DNA from: Phalacrocorax aristotelis
Lineage: Eukaryota > Chordata > Aves > Suliformes > Phalacrocoracidae
DNA: 64,000 bases
NCBI RefSeq assembly: GCF_949628215.1
Contig: NC_134281.1
Location: 40,532,512 to 40,596,511, forward strand
Direction of reading: 5' to 3'
Each line of letters begins with the position of its first letter. Positions within the stretch are counted from its first letter, which is position 1. Shown piece by piece: positions 48,571 to 60,172 of this stretch. The notes beneath the pieces are model-generated. The model was not told the origin of the DNA, did not search any database, and saw only the letters and a list, made by a program, of their open reading frames with translations. The translations under genes and the position numbers were made by a program.

Positions 48571-51500
48571 CGCGTGGAGAGCAAGTGCATCGTTTTAAAC
48601 ATCTCACCTTTGCTTTATTTTCCTAGTCTAGGCCAAGCCCAAGGCCTCTGGCTCGGAGCCAGCGGAGGCAAGCGACACAAAGTTTGCCTGCCTCTGCCGC
48701 CACGCAGGTGCCTCACTGCCTGCCGTTTCCGTTGCCTGAGTCAGCGCCAGGCGTCGTTGATCGTGGTGGCACCCAGAGATAACAGCTGGGAGTATGGGCT
48801 GTACCCTCGGGAGGAAGCCACGGGAGTACCACCAGGTCGCGTGTAAGTTACAGCCAGGCACGTCCTCACCACAGAGGTCATGCATCTCGCTCTGGCTTTG
48901 CAGTCGGTAGCGCAGGGCAGAACCTGGCCAGGTAAAGCTGAACGTCTTTCGTATCAGGGCATCGTCAGAGCAGCCTGGCGCTGTCACCTATTAGGCCTCC
49001 AAAGTCCACAGGATTCCCCTTAAAGTCACAATTAGGATGAAGTTGGCTGTCTTCCCTGCAACCACAGAGATTGCACTCTTGCTGTTCCCCTTCAAGTGAA
49101 CGCCAGCACGCTCAGGAAATAACCTCACCAGCTCTTTAAAACCTCAGCACACAATATTGTGAAATATCTGGTACAGTCTGTAGCACTGGTAGTGGTGAAA
49201 GCAAAAATATTTTGACGCATGGTTTTCACCAGGAATGTGATACAGCAATCCCGTGGCGTAATGCTACGAGCAGCATTTTGCAGTTCATGACAGCGCCGAC
49301 ATAGCTGCGTTTATGCCAAGAGTCAACTGGGGAGGTGGGAGGGACCCGTGGGCTGCAGACAGCGCTGGACCCAAGTTACACAATGTGATTTAACCCACAG
49401 CCCTGGAGAGCATCTGCAATGCTGGAGACGCAAGTGCGGGGGCCACTGCCCTCCGCGTGCCACTGTCCTTCCAGGAACTCACGGTTTCCTTCACATGGGC
49501 TCCAGCTTTCACATCTGCAGCCTCTCCTGGGATGCGGTTTCTGATCCATGCGTCTGCTGTGACATCTTTTGTTGGTTTTGAATTGGCTCTTCCTTGTTCT
49601 GCATGGGCGAGGTCAGAAGCAGGGTGAGACCTTTCCACCAGATCCCTGCCTGGGGTGGGGTTACCCCAAGCCTTGCCTTAGAGGACACCCCACCACCTCT
49701 GGTACTATTCAGGACACTGGTGTTGGGCCTGGAGGAGGCAAATAAGGCAACAGAGCCTGAAAATACATGCTTTGTATGTAGTAAACAACATAGTTTCACT
49801 TCCAGCCTTGCTGGCCAGGAAAGGTAAGGCAGCCTGTTGAGAAACCCCAAACTTTGGAGGCAGCTTCAGCAGCTCTGGCCTCCAGCTCACATGTTAGCTG
49901 GGGCTGGCACGGCATGTGCTCACTGCTCAGAGCAGCGCTGTGGCTGCTGCTGTGTTCGGTATGCTACAAGGTCCTGGGTGCAGGTGATGTTGATGCCCCA
50001 CTGTTGGGTACCCACATCACCCTCCTACACGGGCCAGTGCTGCAGGGTGTGCGGCCCGACTGCTGTGCAGGACAGTGCCTGCACCTCGGGCTAGGTGGGC
50101 AGCAGCAGCGCAGTGACTGGTACTTTTCCCAACACGAGTAATAAGGAAAGACAAGCAGCAGCTCTGGAGCACGGTTGGTGTTTCTGACAGCTGCAGCTTG
50201 GCGTGCATCCTTCTGCTGTAAGGAGTGATCTGTTCCCTCTCTCCAGTTTGTCTTCTGCTGGGCCACATTATAATTTCCCAGTGAGTCACAGGCATTGCAG
50301 CCTGTGCCAAATCCTTGCAAGAAATACCTTTCCTGAGCGCAGTCTGAAGCCTGTAATAGTCCGAAGTTATAGAGTTATCCTGACTTACCGCACTGGTAGC
50401 GGGGACAGTGGCATTTCAGCAGAGCCACCAGCACACTGGACCGTGCTACACTGGCTGGCAGGCTCCTGCCCCAGAGCCTCGGCATGCTGACCTGAGGCAT
50501 GGTGTGTTGCTGGTGGCAGTTATGTTGCAAACAACGCCTGCCAGTGCTTCCCCCTGCAAACATCCCTGGTGGGGGGAGCCGTGCTGGACTTTTCTCAACT
50601 GCTGCTATGGTGAAGCAATGCTTCATGTTGGCCAGAACTATAAGACTGCTCTGCAGCTGGATGCTCAAGCTTGCTCTTCTGATGCTGACTTAGCTAAACC
50701 ATCGGTGTTTGAGCGCGGTGGAGGGGACCTGTTCCCCTGGCCTGTGCCAGGCCAGCTGGCTGCCAGGGGTGGGCATCATCTCGCCCTTACTGGCTCCTCA
50801 GCAGGGTTTCCAAGTGTGGGGTTGAACTTGGGGTTTCTCTGGGAACTTACTTTTGCTGCCATATGGCCCTTATCAGCCGTGGAGACCTCCGGGGAGGATT
50901 TCTTCTAATGGGAGCTGTGTCAAAGATCACTCTTTCTCAGCTGTCGCACCTAAAAGTCTTCATCTTCCTGCAGCGAGTGCCAAAATGCTTGCCTAACCCG
51001 GGTTGTGAGTTGGCACAGTCCCACAGGCTCCAGCAGACTGGGGCTGCAGATGGGACCCTTAGTGGTGCCTCACAGAGCTCTTGGCTGCATGTGCTTTAAA
51101 GGTTTGCTTGTGTTGGTGCTTTCCTTCAGCTTGTAAACAGCAGCAGCCGTTTTCCAAGGCAGAGTTTGCTGAAGCGTGGTGCAGCACACCAGTGAGTACA
51201 GCTGAGCGATGCAGAGCGGCGTTCAATGTGCTGCTTACAGAATCCCTTAATTAGCCATTTGGAAAACAAGACCTGCATATGAAACTGTTCTGTAGCAGAA
51301 TATAGTCAGTGTTTTAAGTAGCCCCCTGGTTAAGCAGCCCCTCGGTTGCGTTGGCTCTGGCAAGGAAAGCTTCCAAAAGTTTGCATATGTTTCCTCAGCT
51401 CAGCTCTCGCTGCCCATTGTCCTGCCGCTGCAGCCCTGATGAGATACGACACGACTTAACGAAGCCCACGGCGTCAGGAGAAAGGGGAAAAAAGCCTCTT

Positions 51501-54500
51501 TTGCATCAGGTAGAGGGGTGGCAGATGGCAGAACCACAGCAAAACAGGTGGAAGCATTGTGTGGTGACCCTCCGAATTAAGTTCGGTTAATTTGCTGTAT
51601 CTCTATTAGCAACTAAAGTCTCTGGCTTCCCTACGAGATCTCAGATTGTATCTCACAGGCGGTCTGGCTGCCCAGCCCCATCTGTGGCTGGTTGCAGAGC
51701 TAAATCTGTCTTGAAGGCAACTGAAAAAGCAGCTGAAGCCTCTTTTCTCTCTCCTCGGTAGCAGCAGCTCCTTGACCCACATTGGTAGTGATGGCAGGCG
51801 AGGCTCTAGAACTGCATTTTCCCTGCAGGTTTCCCATCTGGGGGCAGTTTTTCTTCCCTCCCTTTGCCCAGAGAAGCAGCAAGGATGCCTGGGAGGCACA
51901 TGGGTCCCCGCTGCTTTGCAGCGAGGAGAGAGAAAGTGGCTGTGCTGGGGATGCACTGTGGCTGCCATCCTGGGGAGGCTGGGATGGAGTCAGACCCGCA
52001 GTTGTCCTTCCGCCGGCTCCCAGCTGGCAGCTGCCACTAAACCTTCCTTTCATCGCCTGCCAAAAAGCGTCTGGGGCATTTTGCTCCCCCCTGCCCTTTA
52101 ATCCTGACTTTCATAATTTGCCAGGCTGATGCCTGCAATCCTGTCTGTATTCAGCATCACAGAGACAGGGGGGCCAGAAGCTGTGTTGGGCTCGGCCGGG
52201 GGGCTTGGCTCTTCCCCCCATGCTGGCAGACCCTCAGCCCCAAATGTTATCTGGGGCCATGGGTTTTAGCTGCTTGGTGATTTGAGGCAGCTTGGAGAGC
52301 GCTGGGGATTTAGGAGATGCCCATTTGAGCCCTGCCTACAGTTCGGTGGGAGCATGGGAGGACGTTTTTGGCCAGCTGGAGACGTGTTTCCTGCACGTAA
52401 GAGCACCAACTTATTTAATGTAAGTTTTTGGGAAAGAGATCAAACATCAAATGGTGTCAGTGAGAGATGACTAAGCCCTGTCCCTGCTGAAGGGGCCGGC
52501 AGCCGGCCAAGCCCCTTCCTGGGGTGTTGTGGGGGGCTGCTCACTGGGTGGTCCTGGCCATCACTGCTGCTCCTACACTGTGAGCCCCACTGTGCACTGC
52601 TGGGGGCCTTTCAGCTCCCTTTTCACTCGGCTCCGTGCTGTCCCCGTGCTTGTGTGGCCCCCTTCCCGTTTTCAGCGATCCGCTCCCTTGGTCCCTTGCC
52701 TTGCTCTGTCCCGCGTGGGACCTTTTGCCAGCTCCGCTGACCCACCCCCGGCCATGCTGTTCCTACGTGAAGGTCTCAGGTCTGGCCCTTTGCTCAGCGC
52801 TGCAGAAACGCGCTGCCTGCGCCACCGAACAGCACAGCACCCCAGCAGCGCTCACGTGGCAGGGCCGTGCGTTCTGGGTTAGCGTTCTCACTCCTCTTTG
52901 AATCTGCTGGATAACAAGGGCAGCGATTGCCTTTGCAAAGCAAATGCCAGCTTGCACATTCCCTGGGGTGGCCTCTGGTCCAACAGTCACTGCATTTTCC
53001 CAGCAGCACCCAGTCCCGTGTTGCTATGCTGACCCCAGCGCCCTGGCTGGCTCTGTTGTTTCCAACTGGCGCAGGCAGCAGCATCCACGTTCACCTTCCC
53101 AGGCTGAGGTATGCCTGCCTGCAGCACCCCAGACCCCTGCAGGAGCAGAGCCCCCACCTCTGATGCTTGGCAAACTTCGTCACACCTGGCTTTGCCTCCC
53201 TGTAGAGTGGAGCAGGAGCCTGGGCTTGCCCCGGCTCTGTGGGACCTGGCTTCCCCGTGCACCATCAGTGCATGCTCCTTGCTTGGGGACAGAGCACTGT
53301 GTCCCTGGAGTGTGCTGGCAGCAAAGCAAGGGCACATGTGGAGGCCACAGGATGGGGTCACAGACAAGGCCTGCACCCATGCAGGGCTGAGCTTGGCCTC
53401 CTGGTAACCTGCTGGCAGGCCGCCCATGTCCTGGAGCCTGCCCACAAGGCACCAAAACCACCAGAAAAGCAAAATCAGCAGTTGGAGTTTGGGTAAGGGC
53501 AGGCGGGCACACTTCCCAATGGGGGCACAGGGGCTTCGAAGCTGCCTGGGGCGGGGGGTGTGTGTGTTTTCTTTGGAGCAGTTTCTCCATTCCCAATGGA
53601 AATAAAAGCAGGCTTCAGCTGAAGCAATCCCTGCTGGCATTTGGGGTTTGACTTTGGCTGGCACCTGGGAGCACTCAGCGCAGCCGGGAAGCGCGGCCCT
53701 GGCTTGGTTTGGCTCTGGAGCCAGGCACCGTGCCAGCAGCTTTCCTAACCGCCTGGGTCACGGGAGTCCGGCCGAGAGCACGGCTCGTGGCACTTCACGG
53801 CCGGTGCAGAGCAGAGACCAGACTTTCCTGGCAGAGGCATTTGCCTTTCCCAATGGATGCAGGGAGCAGCCTGGCCCAAACAAGCGCCTTGCCTCCTCCC
53901 TGCAGCTGTGGGGTCGGGTTGTGCAGACGTAGGTGGCAGGGGCCAACTGTCCCCAAAATCCCTAGTCCCAGCCCCTGAAGGGCTGGGGGGGGCTCAGGAA
54001 GAAAGGCGTGCTGGCAATTTTATACTAAACTAAGCTGACTGGTCTGGTACGAGGCGTTTCATACAGCGCTGGGCACCCTGCACCAAAAGCAAACAATTGC
54101 ACCCCCAGCTTTCCTCGGCAGAGGTAGAAACTGCGAGTGAGGACAGCAGTAAGAGGACAGCAGCAAAGGGGCCAGGGACGAACTCTGGCTGTCCCCCTGC
54201 GACCCCATCTGCATGCATGAAAGGAGGAAAGTTGTGGTGCAGGACCCTGCGTTCGAGATAATGCTGTCTGCTGCCCTTTGCACAGCAGGGCTGGCTGCAG
54301 ACTCCTGACCTGGGGTTTACCTCTCCCAAAGGCAAGGGTGCAGGGATCTGGGGGTGTGGGGTGCAGGGGTCCAGGGATCTAGGATGTGTTTATCTGACCC
54401 CAGTTTGCCAGCACTCAGCACATTCCTGCTGTCCTCTGTGGTGCCAAAGCATCGCTGAAAGGGATTCGGGTCTCACTGGCCCCAGCAGGCTGGGGTTTGG

Positions 54501-56824
54501 CAGCAGGCTGCGGTGCTGAGTGGCCTACGGTAACCGGCTGGGTTTGCACAAAATAAGGGTCCTGATTCCCATCAGCAGATACTTTCACCTGGGGCCAAAA
54601 GCCCACACTGCTGCTGGCTCCTGCTGTCCCAGCTGTGCCCCATCCACAGCAGCATCCCAGCTGGCCCTCTTGCTGAGAAAATCAGTTTTAGGGCTGTGCA
54701 GGGAACAGCGAGCAGGCTGGGAGTCGTGTTTGGCTTGGACTGCGTTGAGCACTGCAATAAAAAAGAAGCACCTTTGATTGGTGCTGCAGGAAAGCTCTCA
54801 CGGGGCCTGGAGAGGTGCGTAGGCAGCTTGCACTGGGGCACCCCGCCTTCCCATGCTGGGCACGGGAGAAAATGCCGAAACCCAGGGTGGTACTGCCAGC
54901 TATCCACCTCCAGCTGTGGGGGGTTTTACTCAGGCCTGAATTTTTATTGCAGAGGCCCAGCGATTTTGGGACAGCAGGAGCCCTACAAAGCGGGAAGACA
55001 AGCAGGAGCCCTGGAAGTGCTTCACCCTTGTTCCACCGCTCTGAGTAGCTGCTCGAATATCTTTTCCTTCCTCAGCAGAAACCCAGCAGCCTGTGGCTGT
55101 GCTGCCTCAGCAAGCCTCTGCCCTGCTGCTGGCTGCAGGCAGTTAAGGCTCAAGTAGCTCCTGGTACCTGTTAATTCAGGGCAGCAGAAACCGGTGCTGC
55201 TCCCTGAAACATGCCACAGAGGGCTGCTGCTGTTCCTGACAGCAATGTTACCTCTGCCTGTGCCTGGCCTTTGACGTCCCTGGCCCTGGAGGTATCCCTA
55301 CATCCCTTCTCACTGGATGAGGAAGGCATTTTTCTCACCCTGTGCTTGTCCACCTTTGCGATGCCCCCATTACCCACGTCTGTGCCGGGACTGTGGCCAG
55401 GGGACCTACCGGCCTGGGCTGCGGTGCTGGCAGGCCAGGCACACGTGGAGGCATTGGGTGCTTGCGAGAGCCCTTCCGCCCAGCCCGGAACTCAAGCACG
55501 GGCAGTGCCAGGTGAAGTCTGGGAGCTGGGACAGCCCCTCGCCGCTGGCAGTGCCGCTCCCCAAGTAAACCTGCAGTGAAAGGCAAAGACAAACTTTGTC
55601 CTATTTAATAGTTGCATAGAATCATAGAATAGCCCACAAGTGGCATTTGCATGAGTAAACACTCTACTGCCCAGCACGCTTTCTCTGCAAGGAAATCGGC
55701 TTCATGTGAAATTGCTGCGGGATCCACCCCAGCAGTCACCAGCTCCCCCCAGTCCTGCCTTCCCCAAGGATGATTCCCATTTGCCAAGCGCTTTGCTTTG
55801 CCCGGTGCCTGCAGGAAGGCCCCGGTGTGAGCAGCAGGGAGGGCTGCCCTCCCCGGGCAGAAACAACCCCGGCTACTGAGCACGGTCACGCACATGAAAA
55901 CAGAGAACTGGTTTTGTTCACCCTTTTAGTCACAGTCAGCTTTACTGCAGTTCATGTGAAGAGCAGGTAGGTCATCTGGGGACAGGATATGAGTTTACGT
56001 TAATTTCATTTACTTTTGTCTCATATAAAGCACTGAATGGGGGGGGACAGTGTTTACAAGTAAAAGGGGATGGGACCTCAAAGTGAAGCACTTAGTTTGA
56101 TAGTCATTGCAGTAACAACTATTGCAGTATAGATAAATGAAGCCATGACGTTTATTTGAAAATAGTTTTTAAAATGTATGTAATGGTCAGAAACACAGAA
56201 ATCTTGTTTTGAAGGACTCTGGCAAAGTTTTTAAGGGCAATTTTGACCTGTGCTGGCAGGGAGCCTCTTTGCCCACCCGGGGGCACAGCCCCTCCTGCTG
56301 CAGCAGTACCCAGCACCTTGCAGGCTGGCAAAGCCCTTCCAGTGGTCATGCCACGCTCGCTCGCCAAAAAGCTGATCAGGTAATTAATGGAGCCTGTGGC
56401 TGCCAATTACCTGATTTGCACCATGTCCACATCCCAGTTCCTCCAGCAGCAGCGCTGGCAGGGGTGGGAGAGGCCGGTGCCTGCATCACTCTCCCCTGCA
56501 ACCCCGGCAGAGTTGTGGCAAACCCTGCAGCCAGCTGGGCGCCGTGGCCATGCCGAGCTGCAGGCCGATGGTCCGGCACCGAGGCGGAGGGGAGAGGGAG
56601 AGGAGCAGCCTGCAGCCGTGCAGGGTTGGGCCCAGCTATGGGGCAGCTCGCGGCCAGGAGCTGGCAGCCCCTTTGCTGTGCGCACAGAACAACCCGGTTG
56701 CACGATGTAAGGGACTTTTTGGCTCTCCGTAGGCGTGCTCCCAGCTCCCGACACGGGCACGCATGGGCAGAGGCCGCGTGGCCAAGGGTGCCCCAAAAAC
56801 CAGGAGCAAAACGCACGTTTGGGG
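48571..56824. other. GC-rich non-coding region upstream of GADD45A
   Basis: No exon or RNA gene was recognised. The region has many overlapping open frames on both strands, caused by GC content and lacking domains. Small items include a TRE/MARE-like TGAGTCAGC at 48737-48745, a GTAAGT donor-like site at 48843, moderately CpG-rich DNA at about 53650-53800 and a CR1-like tail at 55616. By human synteny the next gene (SERBP1 region) should lie well to the right. Confidence 0.5.
55616..55630 (-). mobile_element. CR1-like 3' tail remnant
   Basis: The word ATAGAATCATAGAAT matches the reverse complement of the ATTCTATG-type terminal repeat found at the 3' end of avian/reptilian CR1 LINEs. No CR1 body could be recognised beside it, so it may be a severely truncated insertion or chance. 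Confidence 0.4.
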
Positions 56825-56869
56825 AAAAAAAAAAATTATTTTATTGAGAAGCAGGGAGCCAGGCTGCCT

Positions 56870-57166
56870 TCAACGCCCTCTCGCTCCTGCCGGGCCCTCC
56901 GCGGGTGCGGGTGGGGATACAGGCGCGGGTGCAGGTCCCCACGCGGACGCGGTCGCGGGTGGAGGCGGGGTCCGCCTCTCGAGCCCCTCCTGGCGGCCGC
57001 GGCGGGGAGAGCGGGCGCCCCGCGGCTGCCAGCCCCCCGGCTGCCCCTCCGAGCGCAAAACAGGGGATTCCTGGCGCCTGCACGTCAGAAAAAAAATATT
57101 TAGTTTTTTTAAAAAAGTAATTTCGCAGTAAGGAAAAAATACCCAAGGCGTAACATGTCACGACAG
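56870..57166 (+). promoter_or_regulatory. Orphan CpG-rich block with downstream splice donor
   Basis: CpG-dense DNA at about 56870-57060 includes short GCGGGTG-type near-repeats. It is followed by an abrupt AT-rich stretch and a consensus donor CAG|GTAAGT at 57167. This would suit a promoter and first exon of an unannotated + strand transcript. The opposite reading is a terminal exon on the - strand, from an acceptor GTGCAG ending at 57078 to an AATAAA at 56845-56840. No protein-coding potential is evident either way. Confidence 0.3.
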
Positions 57167-60100
57167 GTAAGTCCAGCCTTTAACGCCTGCCCTGGGGCTC
57201 ACTGCTGGGGGCTGACCTCTCTTTTTGGGGAGGGATGAGGTTGGTGACCCCAGCTGGGTCCCTGCGGGCACTGGGCCAGCCTGGCAGGAGCAGCGGGACT
57301 GGGGCGCTGCTGGCTGCCCACGCCCCACGCGCCCACGGGGCAGCAGGCTGGCAGCCACCGACTCCCCGGGGAGCGACTTGGGCTGCAAAACCGGAGGAAA
57401 AGAAAGGGTGAGAAACCTTCCTGCAGCAGGGAGGATTGAGGCAGCGGCTGCAGGAGCAGTGGAAGCAGAGTGGGATGGAGGTGGGAACATCCCCTCCTGA
57501 TGGCATCTCCCCACCAAACCTGTCTCCTGGCACAGGGAGCGGCTGCAGCCTCCGGGCTACACGAGGCCTCTCTGCCCGCCAGCCCAGAAGCTCTTTAGGA
57601 GGAATGAGAAGAGACAAAACAAGCAGAAAAAATGCAGCAACACATGCTCTGGGGCATCTGCAACGAGCTGCTTCCTGGCTGGCCTCATGGAGCAGCAATG
57701 TCCTGCGGGACAGGAGGAGGACCAGGGGCTCCTGTCTTCCCCAGCCACAGCCATGCTCCAAGGATGTGTGGTGCCACCATGGCGCCCACTCTCCTGCCTG
57801 CAAACAGGGGATGAGGAGCTGCCCTTGCTTCCTGTGGAGGTGCCAGGGGACATGAGGGCCTGTCCCCACGGCTCCTGCCAGGAGCAGGTCATTTCCACGC
57901 TTGTTAGCAACAACAAGCACTCAGAGAGCACCGGGCACTTGCTTGGAGGATGCCTTCCCGGACGGTGCAGGAGCACCACTGCAGGGCGCTTGCAAACAGG
58001 GTGACTGCAGACTGGCAGCAAATTAGCACTCGTTAGCTGAGTTTTAGCGTTGCTAGCATAGCAGAACTCAGTTAACTGGGGTATGAGGACACCTAGGATT
58101 CATTTATTTTCCATCACCAAGCCCTCTGTGCCTCCTGTAGTGTCAGGAAAGCTGGAACAGTGAGGCCTCAGCCCAGGTGGGTGTTTCGGGTGTGGTGGAG
58201 GTACTCCTGGGCAGCTCTGCTCTGGGGCTAGGGCAGCCCATCCTCATACCATCACCTCAGTGCAGGAGCTGGGGCTGTAAAAAAAACACTGAATAACTCT
58301 AAACGCGTGACCCAGTCCCAGGGAAAGGTGCATGCAGCCATCCCCGCAGCGCCGCAGCCCAGGGCCTGCCGGCTGGGAGCACCGGTGTTGCGGCTGGGCA
58401 GCTCTTCCCAGGGAAGGGATGGGGCAGAGAACCTGAAGTGACACCTTTTAGGCCAATCCTTTAACATAAACTTGTAACGAAGGTGTTTTGGTTTTGTTTT
58501 TTAAGAAAACATACATAATTTTTAAAAATATGCATAATTTTCTAATGAATGGTGTAAGGCTTTTTTAAAGTACACTTCTAAAGAAATCAAATATTGCTGC
58601 TGCAGATCCCTGGTGCTGGAAGATTCCCTCATCCCGAAGCAGTCTGGCAGATCAGCCACATTCTGTAGTCACTGGGAGAGCCAGAGATGCTTGCAGAGGC
58701 CGGTCAAGAGCGGTAGCAGCAAGCTGTGCTGGTTTTATTTTCATGTATTATGGGAACTGTCAGCGCTTTTTAATTAACTTCAGGATTTTTGCCCCTCTTT
58801 CTGCTCAGGAGCAGTCTCTAGGCAGGAGACAGTTTTCTTGAACTGATTTGCAGTTACTTATGCAATGATTACCACGCTTGCATACATTCAAGTAAAGCAA
58901 TTTCTAGCATTGCTGTTACTGTTTGCACTGGGCAGCTCCCTCCTCCTCAGCAGCTGGGCTGGGAGCTAGGCAAATACTGGGTTTTCAGTTTTTCATTTGT
59001 TTTTGGGCTGGGGCCTTTCCAGGGGCTGCAGCGGTGTTATCTCCCAAGCAGTGGCTGTGCATCGCTTGGAGAAGAGCTGGACCGATGAAATGCCGTGTCT
59101 CGGCAGCTGAGGCACCCGGGGCTGCGGGAGGGTGACGTCAGGGTGGCAGCCTAGGCTGTGCGTTGCCATTTCCCATGGAAATCACGTTTTGGGTCTGGCC
59201 CTTTCTGTCTCCCAGCTGGGTCCCAAGGCGCAGGGGCGCTGGGAGAGCTGTCAACACCGAGCGGCCACAGGATGGCATCCTGGAGTTGAAGAGGATGCTC
59301 TGGAGGGCTGCTCAGGAGGTGGGGAGGGGGCTTGGGTCTGAACTGCTGGAAGAGGATGAGCTGTGAACCAAAGGGCTCTTCTGAAGACTGAATAAAAAGG
59401 GATTTCCTTTGGGAAGGGGTTGCAGGACTGTGAGGAGCCTCGGTGGGAGGGATCCGTGCCTTAAGGAGGGGATAAGAGCTCATCAAGGCCGCGGAGATGG
59501 GCTTAGCAGGGCAGGCAGTGACTCCTGGTGCAGAGCAGGTGCTGTTCCCCACGTAGCTTCCTGCGTTGCAGGCAATATGTTAATAACACTTTGTTCTTCA
59601 GTTCTTTCATCAGAGGCGCACAGAGCGATTCACAGGCGGCAGTTGGTGTGTGCAGCACGCCCACGGTGAACACAAGTCCCTTTTTTCCCTCCGTTTTCAC
59701 AAGTGGGTGCTGGCAGCAAGGGGCTGCCCAGGCTGCCAGGTGGGTGCAGTGGGGTTGGGGATGTGCTTGGTCCAGCCAAGTCCCTGACGTGTGAGGAGGG
59801 CTGGTGGCTTGAGCAAGCAGGGTGGCTCCATGGCCCTTCATCACCAAAGTCTGGCCCCTTACTGCAGGCTGCACAAAACTGCCACTATTTTTGGTCTATT
59901 TTTATATGCCTTTTCAGCCAGGAAAGCAATGTCTTGGTCTGATTCTTCCTACAGTCCTCTGAAGTCTATTTTAAGTGATGTTTGCGGTTACACGAGCTGT
60001 GTCACGGTGGGGTGTCCCCTCATGTCGCCCCTGTGCTGGGGACCTGCGCCCTGTTATCAGAGCGGGCAGCCCTGCGCTGCTGCTCACTCTTGCCACAAAT

Positions 60101-60172
60101 GGGACCTGCACCATGAATGGGACCTTTACCATGAACAGGATCTCCACCGCAAACAGTACCTCCACCGCCGAC
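60101..60172. repeat. 18-bp minisatellite, four copies
   Basis: Four adjacent 18-mers start at 60101, 60119, 60137 and 60155 and share the pattern RGKAYCTNYACCRYRRAY. The first two are most alike (13 or more identical bases), and a diverged half-copy may precede them. Because 18 is a multiple of three, the array reads as a hexapeptide repeat in every open frame, for example Gly-Thr-x-Thr-Met-Asn. Confidence 0.75.

Noticed and set aside
52987-53664. 225-codon minus-strand open frame
   Set aside because: Same reasons: multi-frame openness and no recognisable domain.
54245-54260. tRNA B-box-like GTTCGAG
   Set aside because: No matching A box, acceptor stem or T-arm pairing could be built around it.
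57180-57920. 246-codon minus-strand open frame
   Set aside because: Antisense frames of similar length overlap it. The composition follows local GC content and there is no family resemblance.
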